From Acidobacteriaceae bacterium (GTDB taxonomy: Bacteria > Acidobacteriota > Terriglobia > Terriglobales > Acidobacteriaceae): a stretch of DNA of 64,000 bases. The stretch covers positions 27,055 to 91,054 of the forward strand of contig CAHJWI010000011.1 in NCBI GenBank assembly GCA_903642225.1. The letters run 5' to 3'. A model generated the notes under the pieces. The model was not told where the DNA came from. It did no database searches and was given only the letters and a program-made list of their open reading frames with translations. Shown in pieces: positions 35,141 through 45,898 of this stretch (positions within the stretch are counted from its first letter, which is position 1; each line of letters opens with the position of its first letter). The position numbers were made by a program, and so were the translations under genes.

Positions 35141-37018
35141 CTAAAGGTACCAGGGAATGTTGACGACGATGATGCGTTGATTGCCCTTGAGCAGCAGGTA
35201 GAGCTTGAGCAGTTGCACCCGCTGGTTGTGCAGCAGGTTTTCCCACCAGTGTCGCACGACGAGCTCCGGCAGCAGCACGGCGATCTTGCGGTGAGGGTGC
35301 TGGTTTTCGAGCTCCAAGATGTAATCCATCAAGGGCGAAATAACGGTGCGGAAATCGCTGGCGACGGTGACCAGTTCCGGCTCTGGCAGGCTGGCCGCGC
35401 GAATGGGCGTAAGGATGTTCGGCTCCCATGCGTGCTCCAGCACGTTCTCTTCCTCGGTGTGGACGTGCACTACCTTTACGGTGTCGCTCATGTTAAGGCC
35501 GAAGCGCAGGGCTTTTTCGCTGAGCTTGTCCCAACGCGCCATGGGAATTACGACGATCGGCTTTCTGAGGTCGGTGACTCGCATGGGCGAGATGTCTGCC
35601 GTCTCAGCGCGGACGCGGGTGTAGTGCCGCTTGATGCCGAGCATCATGAGGATGAGCACCGGCACAAGCAGGGCTGTGACCCACGCGCCGGAGGTAAACT
35701 TTGCCACCAGGACAACCACCAGCGTGATGCCGGTCGCACCAGCACCGAGGCCGTTAAGAAACAGCTTGATCCCGCGGCCTTTCTCGTCGGGGTTGTCGAT
35801 CCAATGCTTGACCATGCCGGCCTGACTGAGCGTAAAGGCGAGAAAGGCACCGATGGCGTAGAGCGGGATCAGGCGGTCTGTAACGCCGCCAAACAGGATG
35901 AGGATGAGTGCGGTGAATCCTGTGAGCGCGTAGATGCCGTGCGAAAACAGCAGGCGACGGCCGCGGATGATGAAGACGTGCGGCAGGTAATCCTTGAGAG
36001 CGATGGCGCGGGCCATGCGGGGGAAGTCAGCGAAGGCCGTGTTGGCGCTGAAAGCGAGTGCGGCCAGAACGCTACCCATGGTGACATAGTAGAAAAGGCC
36101 ACGGCCGAAGACGGCTGCGACTTCAATCGACAGAACACTTTGATAATGCGCGTCGTCTGGATTCATGGCAGTGACGCCGTAAGCGCGTGCCACATACGCC
36201 AGGCCAAGCAGAAGCATGATGAGGATGCCGATGATGACGGTGAGCGCGCGGTTTGCATTGTTGGCGCGCGGCTCTTTGAAGGCTGTGACGCCGTTTGAGA
36301 CGGCTTCGACACCGGTCATGGCCGCGCACCCGCTGGCGAAGGTTTTCATAAGCAGCCACAGGGTCATGAATGGCAGGGTGGCGGGGATGGCCGGCGGCGG
36401 TGCAGCCACGGCGATGGGATGGCCGTGGGCGGATAGCGCATGCAAGACGCCGACGACAATGGTGAGGACGAGCGTGCCCACAAAGAGAAACGTTGGCAAC
36501 ATGAATGCGAAACCGGACTCCTTCATGCCGCGCATGTTGACCAGCGTAATGATGAGCAGGATGAGAATGCACAGCGAAAGCTGGTGCGGGTGTAGCGACG
36601 GCACGGCACTGATAAGAGCGGTGACGCCGGCGGAGATGCCAACGGCCGCGGTGAGGATGTAGTCGATCATGAGCGCCGCTGCGGCGAGCAGGCCGGCACC
36701 ATCTCCCAGATTTTCGCTGGCCACGGTAAACGATCCGCCACCACTTGGGTAAGCCACGATGGTTTGCCGGTAGCTGAAGTACACGATGACCAGCAGTGTG
36801 AGGATGGCACCAAAGACCGGCAACAGCCAGTGCTGTACACCGGCGAAACCGAGCGCGATGAGCAAGGTCATGGCGGCCTCAGGGCCGTATGCCGCACTGG
36901 TCAGGCCGTCGAGCCCGAAGATGGGGATGCCGGCTGCGACGCCGATGTGTTCATCCGATTCCGCAGCCGTGGCCAGCGGCTTTCCAAGCACGATATCCGT
37001 AACTTTCATTGCTTTCAT
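35141..37018 (-). CDS. KimA-like potassium/amino-acid permease (APC superfamily)
   Basis: 625 residues with about 12 membrane segments (residues 25-430) and a roughly 190-residue cytoplasmic C-terminal domain carrying KPIVVIPMARWDKLSEKAL, as in KimA (YdaO), a high-affinity K+ importer inhibited by c-di-AMP. The first helix region GLDGLTSAAYGPEA and YPSGGGSFTVASENLG also fit. A second ATG at 37009 has AAAGGG at a better distance and may be the true start. I looked for a c-di-AMP riboswitch in the 145-bp leader and did not recognise one. Amino-acid transport cannot be excluded. Confidence 0.82.
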   Translation of the reverse strand: MKAMKVTDIVLGKPLATAAESDEHIGVAAGIPIFGLDGLTSAAYGPEAAMTLLIALGFAGVQHWLLPVFGAILTLLVIVYFSYRQTIVAYPSGGGSFTVASENLGDGAGLLAAAALMIDYILTAAVGISAGVTALISAVPSLHPHQLSLCILILLIITLVNMRGMKESGFAFMLPTFLFVGTLVLTIVVGVLHALSAHGHPIAVAAPPPAIPATLPFMTLWLLMKTFASGCAAMTGVEAVSNGVTAFKEPRANNANRALTVIIGILIMLLLGLAYVARAYGVTAMNPDDAHYQSVLSIEVAAVFGRGLFYYVTMGSVLAALAFSANTAFADFPRMARAIALKDYLPHVFIIRGRRLLFSHGIYALTGFTALILILFGGVTDRLIPLYAIGAFLAFTLSQAGMVKHWIDNPDEKGRGIKLFLNGLGAGATGITLVVVLVAKFTSGAWVTALLVPVLILMMLGIKRHYTRVRAETADISPMRVTDLRKPIVVIPMARWDKLSEKALRFGLNMSDTVKVVHVHTEEENVLEHAWEPNILTPIRAASLPEPELVTVASDFRTVISPLMDYILELENQHPHRKIAVLLPELVVRHWWENLLHNQRVQLLKLYLLLKGNQRIIVVNIPWYL

Positions 37019-37163
37019 ACCCTTTGCTGGTGCCGGATCAAGCTCTACAGTTCACAATAAATGCTGCGACACTTCAAAGAAGTTGGAAGAATTGCGGGAG
37101 AATAACGCAGGTTTCTTCGCACAGGATTGTTTGTGGCGGCTGGTAGGTGGTGAAGGCAGTTCG

Positions 37164-38456
37164 TCAGGCATCTGCGAAGCCGGTGATTGCAGGGAGCGCC
37201 GTATCAGCCGGTTGTTGGTCGTGAACCGTTGCGAAAAAAGCATCGACTGCATGAAGAATGTCGGTGCCCTGCTTGCTGTCAAAGATGGAGCGGCGAAGTG
37301 CGGCGCCGCCGGGGATGCCGTGGGTAAACCAGCTGGCAAACTGCTTCATCTTGCCGATGCCGTCGCGGCGAGCGCTTTCACGGTCGCGCTTGAGCCGGCG
37401 CAGGTGATTGTGCGCGGCGAGATCGGCAGGTGACAGGGTCGTGAGGTCGGTGTCTTCAGGGACGTCGATTTCGGGGTGCTCCTGCTCCAGTTCTTGCAGC
37501 AGCATAGCGAAGTAGGTGCGGATCATGCGGTGGCGATCGTCTTCGGTGGCGAGGGTGTAGCTACCGGTGCCAGTTGTCGCGCGCGATGCGGTGTACTGCG
37601 CGATCTGGCGGAAGATCCACGGGTTGGCAGGCGCGGCGCGGCCAATCATGACCGCGTCGCAGCTGGTTGCTGCGACCATGGCGGCGGCGTCCTCCGGCGT
37701 GCGCACGTCGCCGTTGCCGATGACCGGGATGCGCACAGCGTCTTTAACGGCGGCGATGTATTCCCAGCGTGCTGTTCCGGTGTACCCCTGCTCGCGGGTG
37801 CGCGCATGCAACGCCACCGCATTCAGGCCGCAGCCTTCTGCCATTCTGGCTAACGGCACGCAAACGATGCTGGAGTCAGACCAGCCCATGCGGAACTTGA
37901 CGGTGAAGGGAATGGTAACGGCCTTGCGCACCGTTTCGAAGATGGTTTGAATATGGGGCAGATCACGCAGGAGGCCACTGCCGCCGTTGCAACTGACGAC
38001 GCGCTTGGCGGGGCAGCCGAGGTTGAGGTCGACGATGTCGAAACCGGCGTCCTGGCAGATGCGTGCAGAGTCCGCGAGGGTTTGCGGATTGGAGCCGAAG
38101 ATTTGCGCGCTGATGGGGTGTTCGTCGTCGTAGTAGGTCAGGTAGCGCTTGCGCTTTACCTCGCGCATGCGGCTCAGGCCGTCGGCGCTGGTGAACTCCG
38201 TCATGATCAGGCCGCAACCGCTTTGCGTGTTGGTGGTTGTGACTTCGATGTTCGTGGAGGCGTTCTCTGGCGAGAATTGGGAAGCATTCTTGATGAAGCG
38301 GCGGAAAACGGTATCTGTGACGCCGGCCATCGGAGCCAGGACGGTGGCGGGTGAAATGTGGACGTTGCCGACGGTGAACGATGCAGGGACGGCCGCGCTG
38401 GAAGGGACGGGCCGGTCAAGCAGGGCGGTTGCGGATTGGTCCCAGGACTTCTTCAT
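37164..38456 (-). CDS. dusB: tRNA-dihydrouridine synthase
   Basis: FMN-dependent reduction of uridine to dihydrouridine in tRNA. The 430-residue protein has LAPMAGVTDTVFRRF, the catalytic cysteine in LNLGCPAKRV, KFRMGWSD, ALHARTREQGY and PVIGNGDVRTPEDA, then GRAAPANPWIF. Compared with DusB it has an extra loop of about 25 residues after the first motif (ENASTNIEVTTTNTQSGCG region) and a longer C-terminus. It follows rpmE on the same strand, with a hairpin between them. The DusB label is by family resemblance. Confidence 0.92.
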   Translation of the reverse strand: MKKSWDQSATALLDRPVPSSAAVPASFTVGNVHISPATVLAPMAGVTDTVFRRFIKNASQFSPENASTNIEVTTTNTQSGCGLIMTEFTSADGLSRMREVKRKRYLTYYDDEHPISAQIFGSNPQTLADSARICQDAGFDIVDLNLGCPAKRVVSCNGGSGLLRDLPHIQTIFETVRKAVTIPFTVKFRMGWSDSSIVCVPLARMAEGCGLNAVALHARTREQGYTGTARWEYIAAVKDAVRIPVIGNGDVRTPEDAAAMVAATSCDAVMIGRAAPANPWIFRQIAQYTASRATTGTGSYTLATEDDRHRMIRTYFAMLLQELEQEHPEIDVPEDTDLTTLSPADLAAHNHLRRLKRDRESARRDGIGKMKQFASWFTHGIPGGAALRRSIFDSKQGTDILHAVDAFFATVHDQQPADTALPAITGFADA

Positions 38457-38473
38457 GTTGGTGGCTCAAGCGA

Positions 38474-38500
38474 AGAGCCTCCGCGTTGGCGGAGGCCCTT
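38474..38500. terminator. hairpin between rpmE and dusB
   Basis: GCCTCCGC at 38477-38484 pairs with GCGGAGGC at 38489-38496 around a GTTG loop; the stem continues with one mismatch to AAG/CTT. On the minus strand it follows the rpmE stop and lies just ahead of dusB, so it may attenuate read-through into dusB. Confidence 0.65.
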
Positions 38501-38521
38501 GTTCGGTGTGATTGTCAGGCG

Positions 38522-38767
38522 TTACTTAGCTTCGGTATTGGCTGCCGCGGCAACAGACGAATCGCTTTTGGCAAACTTGCGCTTGAAGCGCTCGATGCGG
38601 CCAGCGGTGTCCATAAACTTCTGCTTGCCGGTGAAGAAGGGATGACAGGCACTGCAGATTTCAAGGACGATGTCGCCCTTGTTCGTGGAGCGGGTTTCAA
38701 AGGTGTTGCCGCAGGCGCACTTGACGTTTGTGGCCTTGTAGTTGGGGTGAATTCCCTGCTTTGGCAT
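38522..38767 (-). CDS. rpmE: 50S ribosomal protein L31
   Basis: 81-residue L31 of the zinc-binding (C+) type: [11 protein letters not shown] start, CACGNTF and [14 protein letters not shown] supply the four ligands, followed by [12 protein letters not shown]. It has an alanine-rich tail beyond the usual 70 residues. ATG 38767 is chosen over the frame's upstream start at 38848 because family members begin with this MxxxIHP pattern. Confidence 0.97.
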   Translation of the reverse strand: MPKQGIHPNYKATNVKCACGNTFETRSTNKGDIVLEICSACHPFFTGKQKFMDTAGRIERFKRKFAKSDSSVAAAANTEAK

Positions 38768-39004
38768 GGGTAGTCCAATCCTGGTCAAATTTGGCTGGGA
38801 TGCTTCCCGGTCGCGGTTCGCTTGCGGCGGACGAGGTTCACGCCACATCGATTGTCCTGTCGCGGTACGAGGAAAACGGCCTGAGCATTGGATGCACAGG
38901 GTTCAGCCTTGATTCAGTCTAGCGGGTGTGGCTTGCCGGTGCAAGGCAGAAGCCGCGCAATGCACAGTAGTGCACAGCCCTTGCGGGCTGCATACTTGTA
39001 GGCG

Positions 39005-39802
39005 ATGGAGTTTTCATTGGGCCAGCTTGAGGACGCCGCGTGCCCCCACTGTGATGGGTTAGGGATGCGTGTGTTTGAAGACGACCACGGGCGCAGGCAC
39101 GCAGAGCCGTGTGTGTGTCGGCGGGAGGCGCGTGGCCGGCGAGTCATTGCGCAGGCTCGCATTCCGCGGCGCTATGAGCACTGCACGCTGGACAGCTACG
39201 AGCACAGCTTTGGCGGCGCCAACCGCTCCCTGGGGCGCGCCTACGAGGCTGCACGCAAGTTCGTCGCCGGTTTTCCGCTTGAGACAGACGGCACCGGTTT
39301 GCTGCTTACCGGGTCCATCGGTGTCGGCAAGACGCACCTGGCAGTGGGAATTCTGCAGGCATTGATTGCCGAGCGCGGTGCCACCGGCATCTTCTACGAC
39401 TATCGGGAATTGCTGAAGGAAGTGCAAAACAGCTACAGCCCGAGCGTCGCGGCGACGGAGCTGGAGGTGCTGAAACCTGTGTTCGAGGCAGAGGTCCTGG
39501 TGCTGGACGAGATCGGCGCGTCGAAGCCGACGGAATGGGTGTGGGATACCGTCGCGCACATTTTGAACAGCCGCTATAACGACCGCCTCACGACAATATT
39601 GACGACCAACTACGCGAACCTGGCACCCGCCGGTAGCGGTGCGGACACGCCGTTGACCGCGGCGCGCTCTGCCATGCGAGAAGAGACGCTTGGCGATCGC
39701 ATTGGTGAACGCATGCGGTCACGCTTGCAGGAGATGTGCGTTGTAGTAGAGATGCAGGGCGAGGATTTTCGACAGAAGGTGAAGCGCGCGTCGTTTGTGT
39801 AG
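39005..39802 (+). CDS. DnaC/IstB-like AAA+ ATPase with N-terminal zinc finger
   Basis: 265-residue ATPase. An N-terminal cysteine cluster (CPHCDG at residues 14-19, then CVCR at about 37-40) precedes the AAA+ core: Walker A TGSIGVGKTH, Walker B EVLVLDEIG, and sensor motif ILTTNYAN. This is the layout of the primosomal helicase loader DnaC/DnaI. IstB of IS21 is related, but no istA, terminal repeats or transposase surround it, so it is probably the chromosomal helicase loader. ATG 39005 lies 8 nt after a CATACT sequence with little room for a Shine-Dalgarno. Confidence 0.88.
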   Translation: MEFSLGQLEDAACPHCDGLGMRVFEDDHGRRHAEPCVCRREARGRRVIAQARIPRRYEHCTLDSYEHSFGGANRSLGRAYEAARKFVAGFPLETDGTGLLLTGSIGVGKTHLAVGILQALIAERGATGIFYDYRELLKEVQNSYSPSVAATELEVLKPVFEAEVLVLDEIGASKPTEWVWDTVAHILNSRYNDRLTTILTTNYANLAPAGSGADTPLTAARSAMREETLGDRIGERMRSRLQEMCVVVEMQGEDFRQKVKRASFV

Positions 39803-39803
39803 G

Positions 39804-40314
39804 TCACGCCGATGAAGGCAGTAGCGCGCGATAGATTGCCTCCGCCTGGGAACTGAAGCAGCAGAAGACCACACGCTCGATGTCGCCGTTGGGCAGTGTT
39901 TCACGGACGGTGCGGACTGCGACTTCTGCGGCGCGTTGCAGGGGAAAACGATAGATGCCGGTGGAGATGGCCGGGAAGGCGATGGACGCGCAGCTATGCT
40001 CCTGTGCGAGCTGCATGCAGCGGCGATAGCAACTGGCCAGCAGTGCGTCTTCATTGCGGTGACCGCCGTTCCAGACGGGACCCACCCCGCGTGGAAGATT
40101 CACTTTGCATGTAGGTTGAAGCCAAGCGTCGCCTTGGCATCGCCTGTGGCACAGCCGCCGAGGGTGCGGCAGGCTTCCAGCAGTTGCGGGCCGGCGGCAG
40201 TGTGGATGGCACCGTCCCACCGCCGCCACCCAGCAGGGAGGAGTTGGCTGCGTTGACGATGGCGTCGACCCGCAGAGTTGTGATGTTGGTCAGGAGAACT
40301 TCGTAGGTGCGCAT
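39804..40314 (-). pseudogene. macro-domain (ADP-ribose-binding) protein, multiply frameshifted
   Basis: Three successive minus-strand frames give one macro domain. First, [26 protein letters not shown] and LLGGGG (40314 to about 40219). Second, after loss of one base, [21 protein letters not shown] and [11 protein letters not shown], ending in a TGA at 40102-40100 where Trp is expected. Third, from about 40095, GPVWNGG and IAFPAISTGIYRFPL. The ADP-ribose-binding motifs are all recognisable, as in O-acetyl-ADP-ribose deacetylases, but at least two frameshifts and one stop break the gene. It follows rluB by 32 bp. Confidence 0.85.
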
Positions 40315-40346
40315 ACCGCGGTCAGATGCGTTTCGTGAGGGCTGGT

Positions 40347-41315
40347 TTAGAAGCGCGGTTTGGCACCGCGTGAACCTGTTTTTTGCCCGGGCTTTTTCAA
40401 CTGCGCGTGCTCGCTCAGCTTCTGCTTGCGTTGCACGCTTTTACCGGCGGCAGCACGGCTTAGGGCTTGCACTTCGCCGGTGGTCAACTCACGGAAGTCG
40501 CCCATCGGCACGTCAAGGGTGAGCGCGCCGTAGCCGATACGCCGAATCTTTTCTACGTGGTGACCGACCTCTTCAAACATTTTGCGTAGCTGGCGGTTGC
40601 GGCCCTCGGTTAATGTTACTTCGTACCAGGGGTTCTCGCCACGACGCACAAGCTCAACGCGCGCCGGTGCCGTGAGAACGCGGTCTCGACGCGTGCCGCG
40701 CTGCTCTGCAAGGCGGCCACGGTCGATCATGACACCGTTACGAAGCTGTTCCAGCGCCTCGCCAGTGGGGTTGCCGGCGATCTTGACTAGATAAGTCTTC
40801 TGCACGGAGTTCGCAGCTTTGGACAGGTTGTTGGCCAGGTCGCCGTCGTTGGTCATCAGCAGCAGACCTTCAGAGTTGTAGTCCAGCCGGCCCACCGGGT
40901 ACAGGCGCACGTCGAGTTTGCGGCCGCTCTTGCGTGCCGTTTCCCGCAGCAGATCGACGACTGTCTCGCGGCGCTCCGGGTCGCTCATCGTGGTGACGTA
41001 GCCACGCGGTTTGTTGACCATGAAGTAGCGGTGCTCCTGCACGCCCTGTAGGAGTTTGCCGTCAACACGTACGTGATCTTTGCCGAGCTCAGCGCGGGTG
41101 CCAAGCTCGGTGACAACGGCCCCGTTCAGTTCGACGCGGCCCTCCAGAATCAGCTCCTCGGCCTTGCGGCGTGAAGCGATGCCGGCTTCGGCGAGCAGCT
41201 TCTGCAGGCGGACTCCAGTCGGCTGTTCCTGCGCGGCAACTGGTTTTTTGTTTGCGGTCGGTTTGGGCTTCGGCTCGTTGGTCTGAGGTGTGGTGGTTGC
41301 TGTGGCCTTCTTCAT
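40347..41315 (-). CDS. rluB: RsuA/RluB-family pseudouridine synthase
   Basis: 322 residues. A basic, low-complexity N-terminus (KPTANKKPVAAQ) is followed by an S4 RNA-binding domain (RLQKLLAEAGIASRRKAEEL) and the catalytic domain with GRLDYNSEGLLLMTNDG, whose Asp is the nucleophile, and LTEGRNRQLRKMFEEVGH. The C-terminus is a Lys/Gly-rich tail. Members modify 23S (RluB) or 16S (RsuA) rRNA; RluB is favoured by the scpB-rluB neighbourhood, which is widely conserved. GGGAGG lies upstream of the ATG. Confidence 0.93.
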   Translation of the reverse strand: MKKATATTTPQTNEPKPKPTANKKPVAAQEQPTGVRLQKLLAEAGIASRRKAEELILEGRVELNGAVVTELGTRAELGKDHVRVDGKLLQGVQEHRYFMVNKPRGYVTTMSDPERRETVVDLLRETARKSGRKLDVRLYPVGRLDYNSEGLLLMTNDGDLANNLSKAANSVQKTYLVKIAGNPTGEALEQLRNGVMIDRGRLAEQRGTRRDRVLTAPARVELVRRGENPWYEVTLTEGRNRQLRKMFEEVGHHVEKIRRIGYGALTLDVPMGDFRELTTGEVQALSRAAAGKSVQRKQKLSEHAQLKKPGQKTGSRGAKPRF

Positions 41316-41393
41316 CTGCGGTGCCTCCCGGCTCGGCTATGGTGTGGTTGGATCGTGTTCTGCGGTTGTTGTGGTGGAAGGGTGCGGCTCCTG

Positions 41394-42488
41394 TCACCAG
41401 CGCGGTTTTTGCGCTTCGGTGGTGTTATCGTCCGCGACAGGCTGCGGCGTGCGACCTTCCGGCTGCTCAGCAGCTTCTGAATCAGATGCTTCCGTAGCAT
41501 CGTCGTCTGTGATCTCGCGGATGTGATCCGCATCGCCGCGCTCGTTTGCGCGTTCGATGATGGCGTCCGTTGCCTCCATGGGCAGGTCTTCCTGCTCGTC
41601 CAGCTCCCCTGCAAGACGCTCGAATTCTTCCATCGACGGCAGTTCCTGCACATCCTTCAAACCGAACCGCACCAGGAATTCTTTGGTCGTTTTATACAGC
41701 ATGGGACGGCCTATGACCTGCTTGCGCCCAGCTGTTGCGATCAGCTTTCGGCCAATCAGTCCACCCATGACCCCGGCAGAATCGACGCCGCGAATCTCTG
41801 AAATTTCTGCCGCGGTGACGGGCTGCTTGTAAGCGACGACGGCCAGTGTTTCCAAGGCCTGCAGCGTCAGCTTCAGCGCCGGTTTCAGGCTCTTTATAAA
41901 GCCACGCACGGCGTCGTGGTATTCCGGCTTGGTGCCCACGCGGAATCCGCCGGCGACCTCCCGCATCTCGATCCCGCGATCGCTTTCGGCGTACTCGCGC
42001 ATGAGTGCATCGATGGTGCGGCGCAGGTGGTCGCGGACCTGGCGCTCGCGTTCGCGCGCGGCACGTGCGTCAGAGGCCTGGTTGGTGGTGTGTGGCGTTT
42101 CAGCAACGGCTGAAGATTCGAAGTCGGTGTTGTTGGTATAAGGCGGCGTGGCACCTGCGACTGCGACATGGCTGAGCACGGGTTGTGGTGCTGCCTCGTC
42201 CTCGTCTTTCGCGGACTCCGCAGCAGTAGAGTCGTTCGGAAGCGCGGTCGCGTTCAGATCGGCGAAGGTGTCAGCTGTGTCGTTGGCATGGCCGGGAAAG
42301 TCGCTGCCGTGAATGTCCTTGCTCTGAAAGTCACCGCCTGCACCACTCAGGGGGAGCTGCGTCTGCATGGCGTCCAGCGCACGCAGCTCGGCCTCGGCTT
42401 CGACACCCAGCAGGCCTACCAATTGCAGCAGTGTTACAGGTTCCTCTGAGGCGTAGATGACGGCTTCGATCTTTGATTTCAGGCTCAT
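41394..42488 (-). CDS. scpB: segregation and condensation protein B
   Basis: Kleisin-associated winged-helix subunit of the SMC-ScpAB condensin. MSLKSKIEAVIYASEEPVTLLQLVGLLG starts the first winged helix, then VAYKQPVTAAEISEIRGVDSAGVMGGLIGRKLI and GRPMLYKTTKEFLVRFGL form the second. Between them, residues about 40-130 are an acidic disordered insertion (TADTFADLNATALP region), and about 80 disordered residues follow, so the 364-residue protein is far longer than the usual 190-250. The ATG 42488 start gives the family N-terminus. scpA is not next to it. Confidence 0.9.
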   Translation of the reverse strand: MSLKSKIEAVIYASEEPVTLLQLVGLLGVEAEAELRALDAMQTQLPLSGAGGDFQSKDIHGSDFPGHANDTADTFADLNATALPNDSTAAESAKDEDEAAPQPVLSHVAVAGATPPYTNNTDFESSAVAETPHTTNQASDARAARERERQVRDHLRRTIDALMREYAESDRGIEMREVAGGFRVGTKPEYHDAVRGFIKSLKPALKLTLQALETLAVVAYKQPVTAAEISEIRGVDSAGVMGGLIGRKLIATAGRKQVIGRPMLYKTTKEFLVRFGLKDVQELPSMEEFERLAGELDEQEDLPMEATDAIIERANERGDADHIREITDDDATEASDSEAAEQPEGRTPQPVADDNTTEAQKPRW

Positions 42489-42603
42489 GCGTGCTTTCGA
42501 TCCAGGGTTTGCGACATCTTTTAACACCACTTACTAGTATGCAGTAGGGCTTGCGCACAACGGCGCTATTTGCACAGCTTCGGTCATCGCAAAGTCGCCT
42601 TGC

Positions 42604-42609
42604 TATACT
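42604..42609 (+). promoter_or_regulatory. extended -10 box of the pyrG promoter
   Basis: TGCTATACT at 42602-42610 is a good extended -10 (hexamer TATACT). CGGTCA 17 bp upstream is a weak -35 candidate. Initiation here would leave a leader of about 45-50 nt before ATG 42665. Confidence 0.6.
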
Positions 42610-42652
42610 TAGCCGTGCCGCTTCTGCTTGGCCAATTCCCACATTTGAATAG

Positions 42653-44332
<1,680 letters not shown>

Positions 44333-44517
44333 TTGTTTAGGGCAGGCGATTGCGCTTGAGTAAGTTGAGCAATCCGACCTGATCTTGTCCAAGACCAACG
44401 CCGTCCAGGCAAGCTGAGTGAACAGCGCCGGCACCAGCTTTGATACTGGCGTCCAAAGGGGCACTCAGTGCCTCATCGTGCTTAGATTCGGCACAATCTT
44501 TATAGCTAGGTCGTCCC

Positions 44518-45690
44518 ATGAAGTCTCTTCAAGGCAAGAAATCTGGACGCTTGCATGGACTGGATACACTGCGCGCTTTGGCTATTGTCATTGTGATGCT
44601 TTACCACCTCAATATTCAGGGCCTGCTTCCATCGAATCTGAATTCCATCGCCAGGATCGGCTGGATTGGAGTCGACCTGTTCTTTGTCTTGAGCGGTTTT
44701 CTTATCGGTTCTCAGCTGATAAAAGCCTACCTTTTGGGCGACCAACCATCACTTATGCAGTTCTATACACGTCGCGCGTATCGTATCCTTCCTGCCTTCT
44801 TTGTCGTCCTACTCCTATATCTGCTTGTACCTATCTGGCGTGAAGCTCCCGGCCCGTACGCCGGATGGCAGTACGCAAGCTTTACGTGGAATGTCCTGCT
44901 GCTTGGGTATCCCGAGAATCGGGCCTTTTCACATGTGTGGTCATTATGTGTCGAAGAGCATTTCTACCTTGTATTCCCCCTTCTGCTTGTTCTCTTGATG
45001 CGTCGGCCAGCGTTGTGGAAGTCAACCGCAGTTCTCCTGCTTCTCGTTCTCGGTGGAGTGGGATTGAGAGCATGGTTGTTTCGCTCTTTCATCATGGCTG
45101 CGGATGACGAGCGAGGTTATTTGATGATGAAATTTATCTATTACCCAACCTACTCGCGTCTTGATGGACTGGTGGTGGGTGTAAGCCTAGCCGCAATCCG
45201 ATTATTCAAAGCGCAGTGGTGGGCTCGGTGTACCAGGCATGGTGGACTCCTCGCGATCGGAGGACTCGCCTTTGTGCTGGCAGGTCTCAAGCTATGTGAC
45301 TTTAACTACCCTAACCCTGATCTGCCAATGAGCATTCTTTTTGCATTTCCGGTTCTCGCATGCGGCTTTGGATTTCTTGTCGCTTCGGCAATATGCGAAA
45401 CGGGGTTCTTACGTACCAGCGTTCCGGGAGCGGGAACGCTTGCAGCACTAGCGTTCAGCTTGTATCTCACACACAAGTCGGTTGCCCATGCCACACACCG
45501 TCTGCTGCCCGGCCTGACGGCCCAAACCGGGTGGCAATCGCTCGCCATTTACGCTGTGACTTGTCTCGGAGCCGCGTCCCTGCTGTACCTTGCCGTAGAG
45601 CGTCCCTTCCTTGCACTTCGCATACGACGTGAGTCCACAGAACCTGTGGAGGGAGTTCAACGCGAAATACACTTCGATCCCGCTATCTAG
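44518..45690 (+). CDS. acyltransferase family 3 membrane protein (OafA/YrhL-like)
   Basis: 390 residues with about ten membrane segments. The conserved acyltransferase-3 motifs are present: LDTLRALAIVIVMLYH (catalytic-region His), FFVLSGFLIGSQL, TRRAYRILPAFF and HVWSLCVEEHFYLVFP. Such enzymes O-acylate surface polysaccharides or other secreted sugars. Codon use is visibly AT-richer and less biased than in neighbours (many TTT, ATT, CTT codons), and there are no partner genes, which suggests recent acquisition. TATAGC/TAGCTA 9-11 nt before the ATG may be its -10. Confidence 0.9.
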   Translation: MKSLQGKKSGRLHGLDTLRALAIVIVMLYHLNIQGLLPSNLNSIARIGWIGVDLFFVLSGFLIGSQLIKAYLLGDQPSLMQFYTRRAYRILPAFFVVLLLYLLVPIWREAPGPYAGWQYASFTWNVLLLGYPENRAFSHVWSLCVEEHFYLVFPLLLVLLMRRPALWKSTAVLLLLVLGGVGLRAWLFRSFIMAADDERGYLMMKFIYYPTYSRLDGLVVGVSLAAIRLFKAQWWARCTRHGGLLAIGGLAFVLAGLKLCDFNYPNPDLPMSILFAFPVLACGFGFLVASAICETGFLRTSVPGAGTLAALAFSLYLTHKSVAHATHRLLPGLTAQTGWQSLAIYAVTCLGAASLLYLAVERPFLALRIRRESTEPVEGVQREIHFDPAI

Positions 45691-45810
45691 CGCACTTCTC
45701 GCAAGGCAGCAGGTTTGCAGCTTCAACGATGGTCTACAGCTTGCCTTGATCGGGAAAAACTGTTGTCCTCTGGTGTACAAGGACCTCACGCAACTTCGCG
45801 TTAGGGTATC

Positions 45811-45819
45811 GAAACGGTT
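45811..45819. promoter_or_regulatory. candidate LacI-type operator before the Gfo/Idh gene
   Basis: AAACGGTTT within TCGAAACGGTTTATG is an odd-length perfect palindrome about 80 bp before the Gfo/Idh start. It resembles, but is not identical to, the palindromes in front of the TonB receptor. Confidence 0.3.
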
Positions 45820-45898
45820 TATGCGGGGCCGGAAGCCACGGGCGAGAGCGGCAGTATAGAGTGGACGGGTTGGCGGATTGACCTTGGAGAGATGAACG

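Noticed and set aside
37019..37163. c-di-AMP (ydaO) riboswitch before the KimA-like gene
   Set aside because: The leader is only about 145 bp and I could not find the conserved riboswitch core on the minus strand.
39005..39802. IstB of an IS21 element
   Set aside because: No istA, no terminal inverted repeats and no target duplication are visible, and the N-terminal zinc finger fits chromosomal DnaC/DnaI-type loaders.
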